Source of the DNA: Stenotrophomonas sp. PS02289
Lineage (GTDB): Bacteria > Pseudomonadota > Gammaproteobacteria > Xanthomonadales > Xanthomonadaceae
DNA length: 41,644 nucleotides
Direction: 5' to 3'
Assembly: GCF_029960115.1 (NCBI RefSeq)
Contig: NZ_JASCOZ010000023.1
Location: 1 to 41,644 of the forward strand
The notes under the pieces were generated by a model. It had not been told where the DNA came from, did not search any database, and saw nothing but the letters and a program-made list of their open reading frames with translations. This document shows positions 1 to 7,857 of the stretch, in pieces. The stretch's first letter is position 1; each line of letters starts with the position of its first letter. The position numbers and the translations under genes were made by a program.

Positions 1-51
1 CAAAGACCGTGGCCGGGAACCGTTTTGAATCTGCATGCCGTATTGCTATAA

Positions 52-80
52 CAGAAACGCCCCGGCTTTCGCCGGGGCGC
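52..80 (-). terminator. Intrinsic terminator of the secreted protease gene
   Basis: On the minus strand an 8-bp perfect GC stem (GCCCCGGC pairing with GCCGGGGC, positions 59-66 and 71-78) closes on a GAAA loop and is followed by a T-rich stretch (GTTTCTGTT). It lies about 25 bp past the protease stop codon, so it probably ends that transcript. Confidence 0.8.
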
Positions 81-103
81 TGCCCATTGGAGAGGGGCTG
101 GGC

Positions 104-1849
104 TTAATACTGCGCGGTCAGGGTCACACCCGAGAAGGTGCTGTAGGCCTTCACCCGGACGTGCCAGGTGCCCGCCGCCGGCGCATTGATCGTGCAGGTT
201 TCATTGTTGCCGCTCAGGTACGGACGGCAGTTGTAGACGGTGTCGGTCGGCGCACTGCCCGAACGCACGTACAGGTCCGCATCGCCACTGCCGCCGGCGA
301 TGGTCACCTTCAGCTGCGAGGATCCGCTGGGCACCGCCACGGTGTAGGAAAGCGAAGCCCCGCTGGACGCGGACAGCCCGGTTACCGGGACATTGTTCTG
401 CAAGGTGCCCGGGTTCGGGTTGGGATTGCCACCGCCACCCTGCGCGGCGACCACGGCCGCGTCGGCATCGACAATACCGGCACCACAGCCACCCGAGCAG
501 GCACCCGGCAACGGCCGCGCGGTGCTCTTGATGATGCTCTCCACCTGCGCCGGGGTCAGCGCGGTGGTGGCGGCTGCCTGCATCAGCGCGACCACGCCGG
601 CCACATGCGGAGCCGCCATCGAGGTGCCGTTGTAGGACGCGTACGAGGCACTGGCCGGGACCGTGGTGCCGCTGTTGAGGGTCGACAGGATGCTCGCGCC
701 CGGGGCCGAGATGTCGATGCCGGTGCCGTAGTTGGAGAAGCTGGCGCGCGCGCCGGCCGAGGTGGTGGCGGCCACCGCGATCACGTTCGGGCAGTTCGCC
801 GGCACCGCCGAGGACACGTTGGTGTTGCTGTTGCCGGCGGCAACGACCACCGTGGTACCGCGGGAAACGGCCCCGTTGATGGCGTTCTGGTAGGTGGTCG
901 AGCAGCTGCCGCTGCCGCCGAGCGACATGTTGATCACTTCGGCCGGGTTGGCATTGGCCGGCACGCCGCTGACGGTACCGCCGGATGCCCACACGATGGC
1001 GTCGGCGATGTCGGAGGTGTAGCCGCCGCACTTGCCGAGCACGCGCACCGGCACGATCTTGGCATTGAACGCGGTACCGGCCACGCCGACGGCGTTGTTG
1101 GTCACCGCGGCGATGGTGCCGGCCACGTGGGTGCCGTGCCAGCTGGAGTTCGAGGCCGGGTAGCCGGCGCCACACTCGTTGGCGGCATACCAGTCGCCTT
1201 CGTCGTTCGGATTGTTGTCACGGCCGCCGCCATCGCGGGCCATCGCCGCGTCGCTGATGAAGTCGTAGCCGGGCAGGATGTTGGCGTTCAGATCCGGATG
1301 GTTGGTGATGCCGGTGTCGATGACCGCGACCACCACGCCGGTGCCGGTGGACTTGTCCCAGGCCGGGCGCACGTTGATGGACGACGCGCTGGTGCCGAAG
1401 CCCCACTGCTCGGACAGGCGCGGGTCGTTCGGGGTCAGGGTGTGCTGCATCAGCTGATCGACTTCGACGTATTCCACGTTCGGATCAGCGGCCAGGCGGC
1501 GCATCAGCAGTTCGGATTCAGCGGCATCCAGCGGACGGTCCGCCTTCACCACGGTCGGGCCAATGGCCAGGGTACGCAGCTTCTGCAGACCCAGCGCGCG
1601 CCCTTGGGCGGCCGGCACGGATGCAGCGGCCGCCTTGAGCGAGCTGGCCAGTGCGGTCGGGTTGGCCACGTCGGTGGCTCCTTCCTTGTACTTGACGATG
1701 AAACGCTGGTGGGTGGGCGCAGAAGCCAGACCGCTCAGCTGCACGTCACCGGCAAAGGCCGGCGCGGCCAGCAGCAGGGTCGACAGGACCGAACCACCCA
1801 GTACCACCAATGCGCGCTGACGCACACGTTGCTGCGAATCATGAGACAT
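104..1849 (-). CDS. Secreted S8 family serine protease (subtilase) with PPC domain
   Basis: An extracellular subtilisin-like endopeptidase of 581 residues. Residues 1-33 form a signal peptide with a charged start, hydrophobic core and AFA|GD cleavage site. Residues about 48-137 look like an I9-type propeptide that would act as intramolecular chaperone and inhibitor. The catalytic domain shows Asp178 (VIDTG), His238 (HGTHVAG), oxyanion Asn340 (AAGN) and Ser410 (GTSMAAPHVAG). A Gly/Asn/Pro linker near 471-480 leads to a C-terminal pre-peptidase (PPC) domain of about 95 residues, usually removed during maturation. The architecture matches the large secreted proteases of Stenotrophomonas such as StmPr1 by family knowledge; orthology was not tested. 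The start is supported by AAGGGA upstream. The gene stands alone with its own terminator. Confidence 0.95.
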   Translation of the reverse strand: MSHDSQQRVRQRALVVLGGSVLSTLLLAAPAFAGDVQLSGLASAPTHQRFIVKYKEGATDVANPTALASSLKAAAASVPAAQGRALGLQKLRTLAIGPTVVKADRPLDAAESELLMRRLAADPNVEYVEVDQLMQHTLTPNDPRLSEQWGFGTSASSINVRPAWDKSTGTGVVVAVIDTGITNHPDLNANILPGYDFISDAAMARDGGGRDNNPNDEGDWYAANECGAGYPASNSSWHGTHVAGTIAAVTNNAVGVAGTAFNAKIVPVRVLGKCGGYTSDIADAIVWASGGTVSGVPANANPAEVINMSLGGSGSCSTTYQNAINGAVSRGTTVVVAAGNSNTNVSSAVPANCPNVIAVAATTSAGARASFSNYGTGIDISAPGASILSTLNSGTTVPASASYASYNGTSMAAPHVAGVVALMQAAATTALTPAQVESIIKSTARPLPGACSGGCGAGIVDADAAVVAAQGGGGNPNPNPGTLQNNVPVTGLSASSGASLSYTVAVPSGSSQLKVTIAGGSGDADLYVRSGSAPTDTVYNCRPYLSGNNETCTINAPAAGTWHVRVKAYSTFSGVTLTAQY

Positions 1850-2247
1850 CGGATTTCCCTTTGAACTGAAATGCCGTCGATACGGCGGAAGTCGGTGCGA
1901 TCCGTTCGCGGTACTGCACTGGCGCGGATCGAACCGTTGAAGCGGACCGGCTCCCCTGAAAAACCGACCGACCCCGGACGCTAGAGGGTTTTCCTGACCC
2001 CAAACAACGCTTCAGCGCGATTTCAGTCTTGTGAAAATTCAGAATTGAGACATTCAGGGTCAAAGGTTTGTGAATGTGAAGGAACTTCCGTACGGCATTC
2101 GAGTCTGCGGTAGGGCAAATCGTGTCCTGTGTCACTGTCTTGCACGCCAGATCCAGGACATTTCTTGCGCGTCAAAGGGTTATGTGTGTTTGGATCGATG
2201 TATTCGGAATATCTGCACTAACAGCGGCGCTTCGGTTCATCCGTGCA
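1850..2247. other. AT-richer upstream region of the protease gene
   Basis: About 400 bp with no convincing gene. It is visibly less GC-rich than the surroundings, as expected of a regulated promoter region. A minus-strand reading frame runs 1839-2135 but overlaps the protease start and lacks family features. No clear -35/-10 pair or operator could be assigned by eye. Confidence 0.5.
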
Positions 2248-2362
2248 GGTCCGGCCAACGGGCAACCCCGTTCCGGGACACGCCGTAAACCCGTCCATGG
2301 GGGCTCGGCGAAAACATCCATGTTTTCGACGGTCCCTCCAGGGGTCACCCGTCGGCCGGCCC
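2248..2362. repeat. Long inverted-repeat element, type B, copy 1
   Basis: Outer arms at 2251-2269 and 2341-2359 pair at 16 of 19 positions. They enclose a second hairpin at 2306-2331 whose arms (CGGCGAAAACAT and ATGTTTTCGACG) pair at 11 of 12 positions around a CC loop. The same core recurs near 22.99-23.10 kb and, inverted, at 15.7 kb. It lies directly upstream of a type A element, separated by a linker that is also shared with the 23-kb copy. Confidence 0.85.
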
Positions 2363-2420
2363 TCGATGGTGGGCCGCGATGCGGTTCGAACCACAACTGC
2401 CAGAGCCCGTGTCGATTCAG

Positions 2421-2708
2421 GGTCATGCGTTACAGGACGTTGGGGGTTTCAGTGCCGTCGTCTATCGACCGACGCTACCAGGCCGGGACCGTGCACGGGT
2501 TTTGATTTTCGATGGCCACCGACACGCTGTCGTGGCGGGTCGGGGTGGGCTGGAGGGGGCGTGAGCCGCATGGATGCGGCGATCGAGCTTACATGGACGC
2601 ACTTGCAGCGTCCCCCGGAACGCCCATTCCGAGCCGCCAAACCAGGGAATCGATGACCACCGGCTGTTCGCCACAAACCAACAGCAGCCGGGCAGAGCCC
2701 GGCTCTAC
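2421..2708 (+). repeat. Long inverted-repeat element, type A, copy 1 (GTAG REP at both ends)
   Basis: A 288-bp repeat with near-identical copies at 9485-9765, 15319-15633 (inverted) and 23151-23438. The left part carries a palindrome ending CGACGCTAC (GTAG head on the minus strand, 2475-2478). The right end is the REP hairpin GCCGGGCAGAGCCCGGC followed by TCTAC. Inside, arms at 2534-2550 and 2622-2638 pair at 14 of 17 positions plus two G-T pairs, and a perfect hairpin GCCGCAT-GG-ATGCGGC sits at 2565-2580. Confidence 0.9.
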
Positions 2709-2748
2709 GGGGTGGTTGCAACCGCAGCGGGGCAGGTGTGGGCCGGAA

Positions 2749-2782
2749 CAAAAAAAGCCCGCCTGGTTGCAGGCGGGCTTTT
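2749..2782 (-). terminator. Intrinsic terminator of ilvE
   Basis: A 9-bp perfect stem, GCCCGCCTG (2757-2765) with CAGGCGGGC (2770-2778), has a 4-nt loop. It is flanked by a run of A on the left and TTTT on the right, so on the minus strand it ends in a long U-tract, 24 bp past the ilvE stop. It could also stop plus-strand transcription. Confidence 0.92.
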
Positions 2783-2805
2783 CGGGAGACCAGCTTGGGT
2801 GCGGG

Positions 2806-3903
2806 TCAGGCGTCCAGGCGGACCAGCCAGTTGTGACGGTCCGGCAGGCGGCCGTATTGGATGTCGGTCAGTTCCTTGCGCAGCGACATCGTCACTTCGC
2901 CGGCCGGGGCGTTGATGTCGCCGACCGAGAAGCCATCGCCCTTCAGCTGGCCGATCGGGGTCACCACCGCCGCCGTGCCGCAGGCGAACACTTCGGCGAT
3001 CTCGCCCGACGCCACGCCGTCCTTCCACTCGTCGATGGTGACCTTGCGCTCCTCGACCTTCATGCCACGGTCGCGGGCCAGCTGCAGGATGCTCTCGCGG
3101 GTGATGCCTTCCAGGATGCTGCCCGACAGCGCCGGGGTCACCAGGGTGCCGTCCTTGTAGACCAGGAAGACGTTCATGCCGCCCAGTTCTTCCAGGTACT
3201 TGCCCTCGACCGGATCCAGGAACAGGACCTGCGAGCAGCCCTGCGCCTGCGCCTTCTGCTGCGGCAGCAGGGACGCGGCATAGTTGCCGCCGCACTTGGC
3301 CGCGCCCGTGCCGCCCTTGGCCGCACGTGCGTATTCGGTCGACAGCCAGATCGACACCGGGGCCACGCCCTTGGCGAAGTACGGACCTGCCGGGCTGGCG
3401 ATCACGTAGTAGCCCGCCTTGTGCGCGCCACGCACGCCCAGGAAGGCTTCGTCGCCGATCATGAACGGACGGAAGTACAGGCTCGACTCATCGGCCGACG
3501 GCACCCACTGCGCGTCCACCGCGATCAGCTGCTTCAGCGATTCGACAAAGATCTCCACCGGCAGCTCCGGCAGCGCCAGGCGCTGCGCCGAACGCTGCAG
3601 GCGACGGCCGTTGGCGTCCGGGCGGAAGGTCCAGATCGAGCCGTTGGCATGGCGGTAAGCCTTGATGCCTTCGAAAATTTCCTGCCCGTAATGCAGCACC
3701 GCCGCCGCCGGATCCAGCTGCAGCGGGCCATAGGCACGCACGTTGGCGTTGTGCCAGCCGGTGTCCTTGTCCCAGCGGACCTCCACCATGTGATCGGTGA
3801 AGTGCAGGCCGAAGCCCGGCTTCTCCAGGATCTGGGCGCGCTGCTCGGCGCTGCGCGGGTGGTCCGAACGGGTGACGGCGAAGCTGGGATTGGACTGGGA
3901 CAC
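2806..3903 (-). CDS. ilvE: Branched-chain amino acid aminotransferase
   Basis: A cytosolic PLP enzyme that interconverts Leu, Ile and Val with their 2-oxoacids using glutamate/2-oxoglutarate. At 365 residues, with the motif TGAAKCGGNYAAS, it belongs to the longer, eukaryote-like (fold type IV, group II) BCATs. Lys203 in this motif should form the Schiff base. The class IV signature follows (EGITRES through VFACGTAAVVTPIG). The start chosen is GTG at 3903, preceded by AGGAAAC. A longer frame to 3993 would add 30 low-quality residues and run into sufT. It is probably cotranscribed with sufT, 35 bp upstream, and ends at a strong terminator. Confidence 0.95.
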   Translation of the reverse strand: MSQSNPSFAVTRSDHPRSAEQRAQILEKPGFGLHFTDHMVEVRWDKDTGWHNANVRAYGPLQLDPAAAVLHYGQEIFEGIKAYRHANGSIWTFRPDANGRRLQRSAQRLALPELPVEIFVESLKQLIAVDAQWVPSADESSLYFRPFMIGDEAFLGVRGAHKAGYYVIASPAGPYFAKGVAPVSIWLSTEYARAAKGGTGAAKCGGNYAASLLPQQKAQAQGCSQVLFLDPVEGKYLEELGGMNVFLVYKDGTLVTPALSGSILEGITRESILQLARDRGMKVEERKVTIDEWKDGVASGEIAEVFACGTAAVVTPIGQLKGDGFSVGDINAPAGEVTMSLRKELTDIQYGRLPDRHNWLVRLDA

Positions 3904-3938
3904 CGGGAGTTTCCTGTTCTGGGTTGCAGTTGCGGCGG

Positions 3939-4490
3939 TTACAGCATGCCGGTTTCGAGGCGTGCGGCCTCGGACATCATATGTTTGCCCCACGGCGGGT
4001 CGAACACCAGCTCGACGTCCGCCTCGGCGATGGTCGGGATCATTTCCAGCTTGCTGCGGACGTCATCGACCAGGATGTCGCCCATGCCGCAGCCGGGCGC
4101 GGTCAGGGTCATTTTGACGTCCACCTCGCGCTGGCCGTCGTCCAGATGCTTGAGGTCCACCTCATACACCAGGCCCAGATCGACGATGTTGAACGGGATT
4201 TCCGGGTCGAAGCAGGTGCGCAGCTGCTGCCACACCAGCTTTTCCACCTCCTCGTCGGAGGCGTCGGCGGGCAGTTCCAGCGGTGCCGGGGCCTCCTTGC
4301 CGATCGCGTCGCCGTCCTTGCCGGCAATACGGAACAGATTGCCTTCGACAAACACGGTATAGCTGCCGCCCAGCGCCTGGGTGATGTAGCCATAGCTGCC
4401 AGCCGGCAAGGTGACCGTTTCGCCCTGCGGGACCATCACGGCCTCGCAATCGCGCTCGAAGTGGACAGGTTCGCTGCTACGGGAGTACAT
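3939..4490 (-). CDS. sufT: Putative Fe-S cluster maturation protein SufT (MIP18/DUF59 family)
   Basis: A 183-residue protein. The C-terminal half (about 95-180) is a MIP18/DUF59 domain with DPEIPFNIVDLGLVYEV and the motif TAPGCGMGDIL, whose cysteine is typical of iron-sulfur carrier or assembly factors. The N-terminal half has the SufT-type segment with VMVPQG and GSYGYITQALGGSYTV. SufT proteins help mature Fe-S enzymes when demand is high (family knowledge). No suf operon is visible here. The ATG has no good Shine-Dalgarno; CATATT lies 6 nt before it, so the message may be nearly leaderless. ilvE follows on the same strand. Confidence 0.88.
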   Translation of the reverse strand: MYSRSSEPVHFERDCEAVMVPQGETVTLPAGSYGYITQALGGSYTVFVEGNLFRIAGKDGDAIGKEAPAPLELPADASDEEVEKLVWQQLRTCFDPEIPFNIVDLGLVYEVDLKHLDDGQREVDVKMTLTAPGCGMGDILVDDVRSKLEMIPTIAEADVELVFDPPWGKHMMSEAARLETGML

Positions 4491-4607
4491 GCGTTCAATA
4501 TGGGGCTGCGGACGGTGCCGCTCAAGGTGACCATTTTAGCCCAGTGGCCGGTCGCGCGCCGTCCCGCGCCCAAGCCGGTATCCTGTGGTCATTCACAGGA
4601 AGATTGC

Positions 4608-5027
4608 ATGCCACCCACCCCCGTTTCTGCCCGATCCGTGAACTGGCTCTGGCCTTTGATGCTGCTGATCGCACTGGTTGCCGCCGTACTGCTGTGGTGG
4701 TTCGTGGCCCTGGCCAGCGGCCGCCAGGCCGGCTGGATGGCCATTTTTGCCGCCCTGGAGCTCGCCTTCATGCTGCGCCTCGGCGCGCTGCGCACGCCCT
4801 GGCTGCGGATCAGCCTGACCGTGCTGGGGACCCTGCTGGTGGCCGTCGTGGCCAACTGGGCCATCGCCGCCTCCTATATGGGCGGCTCGCTGGGGCTGGT
4901 GCCGTGGGAATCAGCGTTGCGTATGGGGCCACATCTGGCCTGGACGCTGATGCAGCTGGCCAACGGGGCGGCTGAGGTGATCTGGCTGGGAGTGGCCCTG
5001 GTCGTCGGGTGGTTTGTCGCCCGGTGA
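4608..5027 (+). CDS. Small integral membrane protein of unknown function
   Basis: A 139-residue hydrophobic protein with about four predicted transmembrane helices (roughly residues 12-36, 42-57, 66-90 and 112-137), separated by short loops such as RTPWLR. I recognise no family motif. The ATG is well supported by AGGAAG 7 nt upstream, with a possible -10 (TATCCT) about 25 bp before it. It is divergent from sufT and convergent with pntB, with a REP palindrome between the two 3' ends. It appears monocistronic. Confidence 0.8.
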   Translation: MPPTPVSARSVNWLWPLMLLIALVAAVLLWWFVALASGRQAGWMAIFAALELAFMLRLGALRTPWLRISLTVLGTLLVAVVANWAIAASYMGGSLGLVPWESALRMGPHLAWTLMQLANGAAEVIWLGVALVVGWFVAR

Positions 5028-5038
5028 TGTATCCGGAA

Positions 5039-5061
5039 GGCCGGCCAACGGCCGGCGCTAC
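5039..5061 (-). repeat. GTAG-headed REP (SMAG-like) palindrome
   Basis: On the minus strand GTAGC is followed by the near-perfect hairpin GCCGGCCGTTGGCCGGC. It sits between the convergent 3' ends of the small membrane-protein gene and pntB. An identical 23-bp copy lies at 24457-24479. A second GGCCGGCC-like half follows at about 5070. Confidence 0.88.
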
Positions 5062-5079
5062 CGGAAGGTGGGCCGGCCT

Positions 5080-6534
5080 TTAGTGGCCGCCGTCCAGGGC
5101 TTTCAATTCACTGACGAGCGCGCTTGCAGCGCCCGCCCCGTCGCCGTACAGCATGCGGGTGTTGTCGGCGTAGAACAGCGCATTCTCGATGCCCGCAAAG
5201 CCGGTGCCCTTGCCACGCTTGATCACCACCACGTTGCGCGCGTTGACCACGTCCAGGATGGGCATGCCATAGATCGGGCTGGACGGATCGGTGCGGGCGA
5301 CCGGGTTGACCACGTCATTGGCCCCGATTACCAGCGCCACGTCGGTGGTGGGGAATTCGGGATTGATGTCGTCCATGTCCGCGATCAGGTCATACGGGAC
5401 GCCGGCTTCGGCCAGCAGCACGTTCATGTGCCCGGGCATGCGTCCGGCCACCGGGTGGATGGCGAACTTCACCTTCACGCCGCGATCGATCAACCGTTGC
5501 GCCAGCTCCCAGATCTTGTGCTGGGCCTGCGCGACCGCCAGTCCGTAGCCGGGCACGATCACCACGCGCTCGGCGAAGGCCAGCATCGCGGCCACGTCGC
5601 TGGCCTCGATCGGCTTCTGCGCGCCGGTGATCTCCTGCCCGGCCCCGCCGCCCCCGAAGTTGGAGAACAACACGCCGCTGATCGGCCGGTTCATCGCCTT
5701 GGCCATCAGCCGGGTCAGCAGGATGCCGGCGGCACCGACCATCATGCCGGCGATGATCAACGCCTCGTTGCCCAGCACGTAGCCTTCAAAGGCCACCGCC
5801 AACCCGGTGAACGCGTTGTACAGCGAGATCACCACCGGCATGTCGGCCCCGCCGATCGGCAGGGTCATCAGCACGCCCAGGGCCAGCGCCACGACAAAGA
5901 AAGCAATGATGGCGACCGGACTGAGACTCACCGCCGCCCACACGCCCAGCCCCAGCATGGCCACCGCCACCGCCAGGTTGAACACCTGCTGGCCGGGGAA
6001 GGTCACGCGCCGGTCCAGGCGGCCGTCCAGCTTGGCCCAGGCAATGATCGAGCCGGACAGCGAAACCGCACCGATGGCCGAGCCGATCACCGCCAGCGCC
6101 AGCACCGTGGTCGATGGCTGGCGTGCGGCCAGGTCGGCGATGGCCTGGGCGCTCCAGTGGGTGGTATCGCGATTGACCAGGAACGAGAAGCGCAGCAGCT
6201 CGACCGCACCGATGGCCGCGGCCGAACCGCCGCCCATGCCGTTGTAGAGGGCCACCATCTGCGGCATGTCGGTGATCGCCACCCGCTTGGCTGACCACCA
6301 CGCCACGCTCGTGCCCAGGGCCACCGCGACCAGGATCAGCGGGACGTTGTGCAGTTCGGGCAGGAAGAAAGTGGCCACGGTGGCGATCAGCATGCCCACA
6401 CCGGCCCAGCGGATGCCGCTGCGCGCGGTGAGCGGCGAGGCCATGCGCTGCAGGCCCAGCAGGAACAGCGTGGCGGCCACCAGATAACTGGTCTGCACAC
6501 CCCAGTGCAGCAATTGCGCGGAACTCACGCTCAC
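5080..6534 (-). CDS. pntB: NAD(P) transhydrogenase subunit beta
   Basis: A 484-residue membrane subunit of the proton-translocating transhydrogenase, which uses the proton gradient to drive hydride transfer from NADH to NADP+. The N-terminal part (about 1-270) has many hydrophobic helices. The C-terminal domain III (about 300-484) binds NADP(H), with the fingerprint GYGLAVAQAQ, then DMDDINPEF and VIGANDVVNP. Length is normal for the family. The start overlaps the pntAB stop by 4 bp (ATGA), showing translational coupling. Unusually, pntAA is not directly upstream; see that entry. Confidence 0.96.
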   Translation of the reverse strand: MSVSSAQLLHWGVQTSYLVAATLFLLGLQRMASPLTARSGIRWAGVGMLIATVATFFLPELHNVPLILVAVALGTSVAWWSAKRVAITDMPQMVALYNGMGGGSAAAIGAVELLRFSFLVNRDTTHWSAQAIADLAARQPSTTVLALAVIGSAIGAVSLSGSIIAWAKLDGRLDRRVTFPGQQVFNLAVAVAMLGLGVWAAVSLSPVAIIAFFVVALALGVLMTLPIGGADMPVVISLYNAFTGLAVAFEGYVLGNEALIIAGMMVGAAGILLTRLMAKAMNRPISGVLFSNFGGGGAGQEITGAQKPIEASDVAAMLAFAERVVIVPGYGLAVAQAQHKIWELAQRLIDRGVKVKFAIHPVAGRMPGHMNVLLAEAGVPYDLIADMDDINPEFPTTDVALVIGANDVVNPVARTDPSSPIYGMPILDVVNARNVVVIKRGKGTGFAGIENALFYADNTRMLYGDGAGAASALVSELKALDGGH

Positions 6535-6839
6535 GGGGTCTTCTCCGTGTCAGCGCGCTTGGCGCTGGGCTTGAACATGTCCAGCATGCGCTCGGTGACC
6601 ACGTAGCCGCCCGCCGCGTTGCCCGCTCCCAGTACCACGGCGATGAAGCCGATGATCTTTTCCAGCGGGGTCTGTGCATGTCCCAGCACCACCATCGCGC
6701 CAATCAGCACGATGCCGTGGATGAAATTGGAACCGGACATCAGCGGGGTGTGCAGAATCACCGGCACCCGCGAAATGATCACATGGCCGGCGATGGCAGC
6801 CAGCATGAAGATGTACAACGCCACGAACCCGTCGCTCAT
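6531..6839 (-). CDS. pntAB: NAD(P) transhydrogenase subunit alpha, transmembrane part
   Basis: A 102-residue protein equal to the membrane (alpha-2) half of the alpha subunit in bacteria where alpha is split. Three helices are evident (about 5-22, 34-53 and 62-82), with the conserved stretch RVPVILHTPLMSGSN. The start has GGGAGAG upstream, and TATGAT on the minus strand (6875-6880) is a possible -10. It overlaps pntB by 4 bp. The partner soluble subunit is encoded 1.5 kb upstream beyond a three-gene plus-strand cassette. Confidence 0.94.
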   Translation of the reverse strand: MSDGFVALYIFMLAAIAGHVIISRVPVILHTPLMSGSNFIHGIVLIGAMVVLGHAQTPLEKIIGFIAVVLGAGNAAGGYVVTERMLDMFKPSAKRADTEKTP

Positions 6840-6959
6840 TGCCGTGTCTCTCCCAGGCGGATATCCCGTGGCCCATCATAACCACGGGCTTAACGGAACT
6901 GTGCGCCGGTCAACCAACGCCCTGCTGGTGCGTTGTCACGGTATCCCCCACGCGAGCGC

Positions 6960-6965
6960 TACCCT
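6960..6965 (+). promoter_or_regulatory. Putative -10 box (TACCCT) for a leaderless sigma-factor message
   Basis: TACCCT ends 6 nt before the GTG at 6972. This fits the TANNNT-N6/7-start pattern seen at four other genes in this window. No Shine-Dalgarno precedes that GTG. No clear -35 was seen. Confidence 0.4.
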
Positions 6966-6971
6966 GTGCTG

Positions 6972-7529
6972 GTGAGTCCGTCCCTGCCGCCCCAGATCTC
7001 TGAAGCCGACGCCGCGCTGCCGGTGTCGCTGGATGCGTTCCTGGCCGGCATCGGCCCGCGCGCCTTCCGCTTTGCCGAAGCCGGCCTGCGCCAGCGCGAC
7101 GACGCGCTGGATGCCGTGCAGGACAGCATGCTGCGGATGCTGGCCTACCGCGAGAAGCCTGCCGCCGAATGGTCGCCCCTGTTCTGGAGCATCCTGCGCC
7201 GGCGCGTGGTCGACCTGCAGCGCCGCCGCAGCTTCCGGCTGCGGTTCTGGCGCAGCAGCGACGAGGCCGCCGGCGACCACGACATCGACTGGGCCGACAG
7301 CGGCCCCGGCCCTGCCCAGGCCCATGAGCAACGCGAGCAGTACGCGCAGCTGGTGCAGGCCCTGCGCGCACTGCCGGCGCGTCAGCGCGAGGCGTTCACC
7401 CTGCGCGTGCTGCAGCAGTTGGACGGGGCCACCACCGCCGCCGCCATGGGCTGCAGCGAGGGCGCGGTCAAAACACATCTTTCGCGCGCCCGCCAGGCGC
7501 TGCAGGAACATCTGGAGATTGCACTGTGA
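6972..7529 (+). CDS. ECF-type RNA polymerase sigma factor
   Basis: An extracytoplasmic-function sigma-70 factor of about 185 residues. Region 2 includes DALDAVQDSMLRMLAYRE and a basic RRRVVDLQRRRSFR stretch. Region 4 near the C-terminus has LPARQREAFTLRVLQQ and an HTH ending with GAVKTHLSRARQALQEHL. The start is uncertain: a TTG at 6933 would give 198 residues, but GTG at 6972 is preferred because the first 13 residues look non-coding and TACCCT sits 6 nt before it. It is divergent from pntAB. The downstream gene overlaps by 4 bp (GTGA) and probably modulates it. Target genes are not evident; autoregulation of this operon is likely by analogy. Confidence 0.9.
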   Translation: MSPSLPPQISEADAALPVSLDAFLAGIGPRAFRFAEAGLRQRDDALDAVQDSMLRMLAYREKPAAEWSPLFWSILRRRVVDLQRRRSFRLRFWRSSDEAAGDHDIDWADSGPGPAQAHEQREQYAQLVQALRALPARQREAFTLRVLQQLDGATTAAAMGCSEGAVKTHLSRARQALQEHLEIAL

Positions 7530-7855
7530 GCCGTTCGCCTCTTCCCCTTCCCGACGACACCGCGCTGCAGCAGCTGCACGCGCAGGCGCTGGACCAGCTG
7601 TCGCCGGCCACCCTGGCCCGGCTGCGTGCGGCCCGCCATGCGCCGGCCCGCCAACACCGCGCGCACGGCTGGTGGCTGGCCACGGCCTGCTCAGCGGTGG
7701 TGGCGCTGGGCCTGGGTTACAGTTTCACCGCACACCCACCGGCAGCGCCGCCGGCCGCGGTCGCCGCCAGCACGCTGGAGGACGGTGGCGAACTGCTGGA
7801 CGAGAATCCGGACATGTACGTATGGCTGGGCACCACCGACCTGGCGATGGAGTAA
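7526..7855 (+). CDS. Small single-pass membrane protein, candidate anti-sigma factor
   Basis: A 109-residue protein beginning at a GTG that overlaps the sigma-factor stop. The cytoplasmic N-terminus (1-47) is helical with QQLHAQALDQLSPATLARLRAAR. A transmembrane segment spans about 49-68 (WWLATACSAVVALGLGYSF), followed by an Ala/Pro-rich linker and an acidic periplasmic tail (DENPDMYVWLGTTDLAME). Position, coupling and topology fit an anti-sigma factor, but there is no zinc-binding ZAS motif (HxxxCxxC). The role is inferred from context. The next gene begins 2 bp after its stop. Confidence 0.75.
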   Translation: MSRSPLPLPDDTALQQLHAQALDQLSPATLARLRAARHAPARQHRAHGWWLATACSAVVALGLGYSFTAHPPAAPPAAVAASTLEDGGELLDENPDMYVWLGTTDLAME

Positions 7856-7857
7856 TC

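Noticed and set aside
35-1864. A 609-residue plus-strand frame opposite the secreted protease
   Set aside because: The minus-strand product has a complete catalytic triad and signal peptide; the plus-strand frame is a low-complexity shadow crossing the terminator.
1839-2135. A 98-residue minus-strand frame upstream of the protease
   Set aside because: It overlaps the protease start and its Shine-Dalgarno in another frame and has no family features; the region reads as promoter.
2306-2331. Type B inner hairpins considered as intrinsic terminators
   Set aside because: The stems are A/T-rich with no U-tract after them, and the neighbouring ilvE already has a strong terminator.
2512-2708. Open reading frames through the type A elements, with a recurring peptide containing GVGWRGREPHGCGDR
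   Set aside because: The same frame is open in all four copies, but so are other frames on both strands. Copies are always intergenic, and changes keep base pairing rather than a protein. This is repeat DNA that yields spurious small proteins.
3904-3993. A 30-residue N-terminal extension of ilvE
   Set aside because: It overlaps the sufT 3' end, looks non-coding, and a GTG at 3903 has a proper ribosome binding site and matches the usual protein length.
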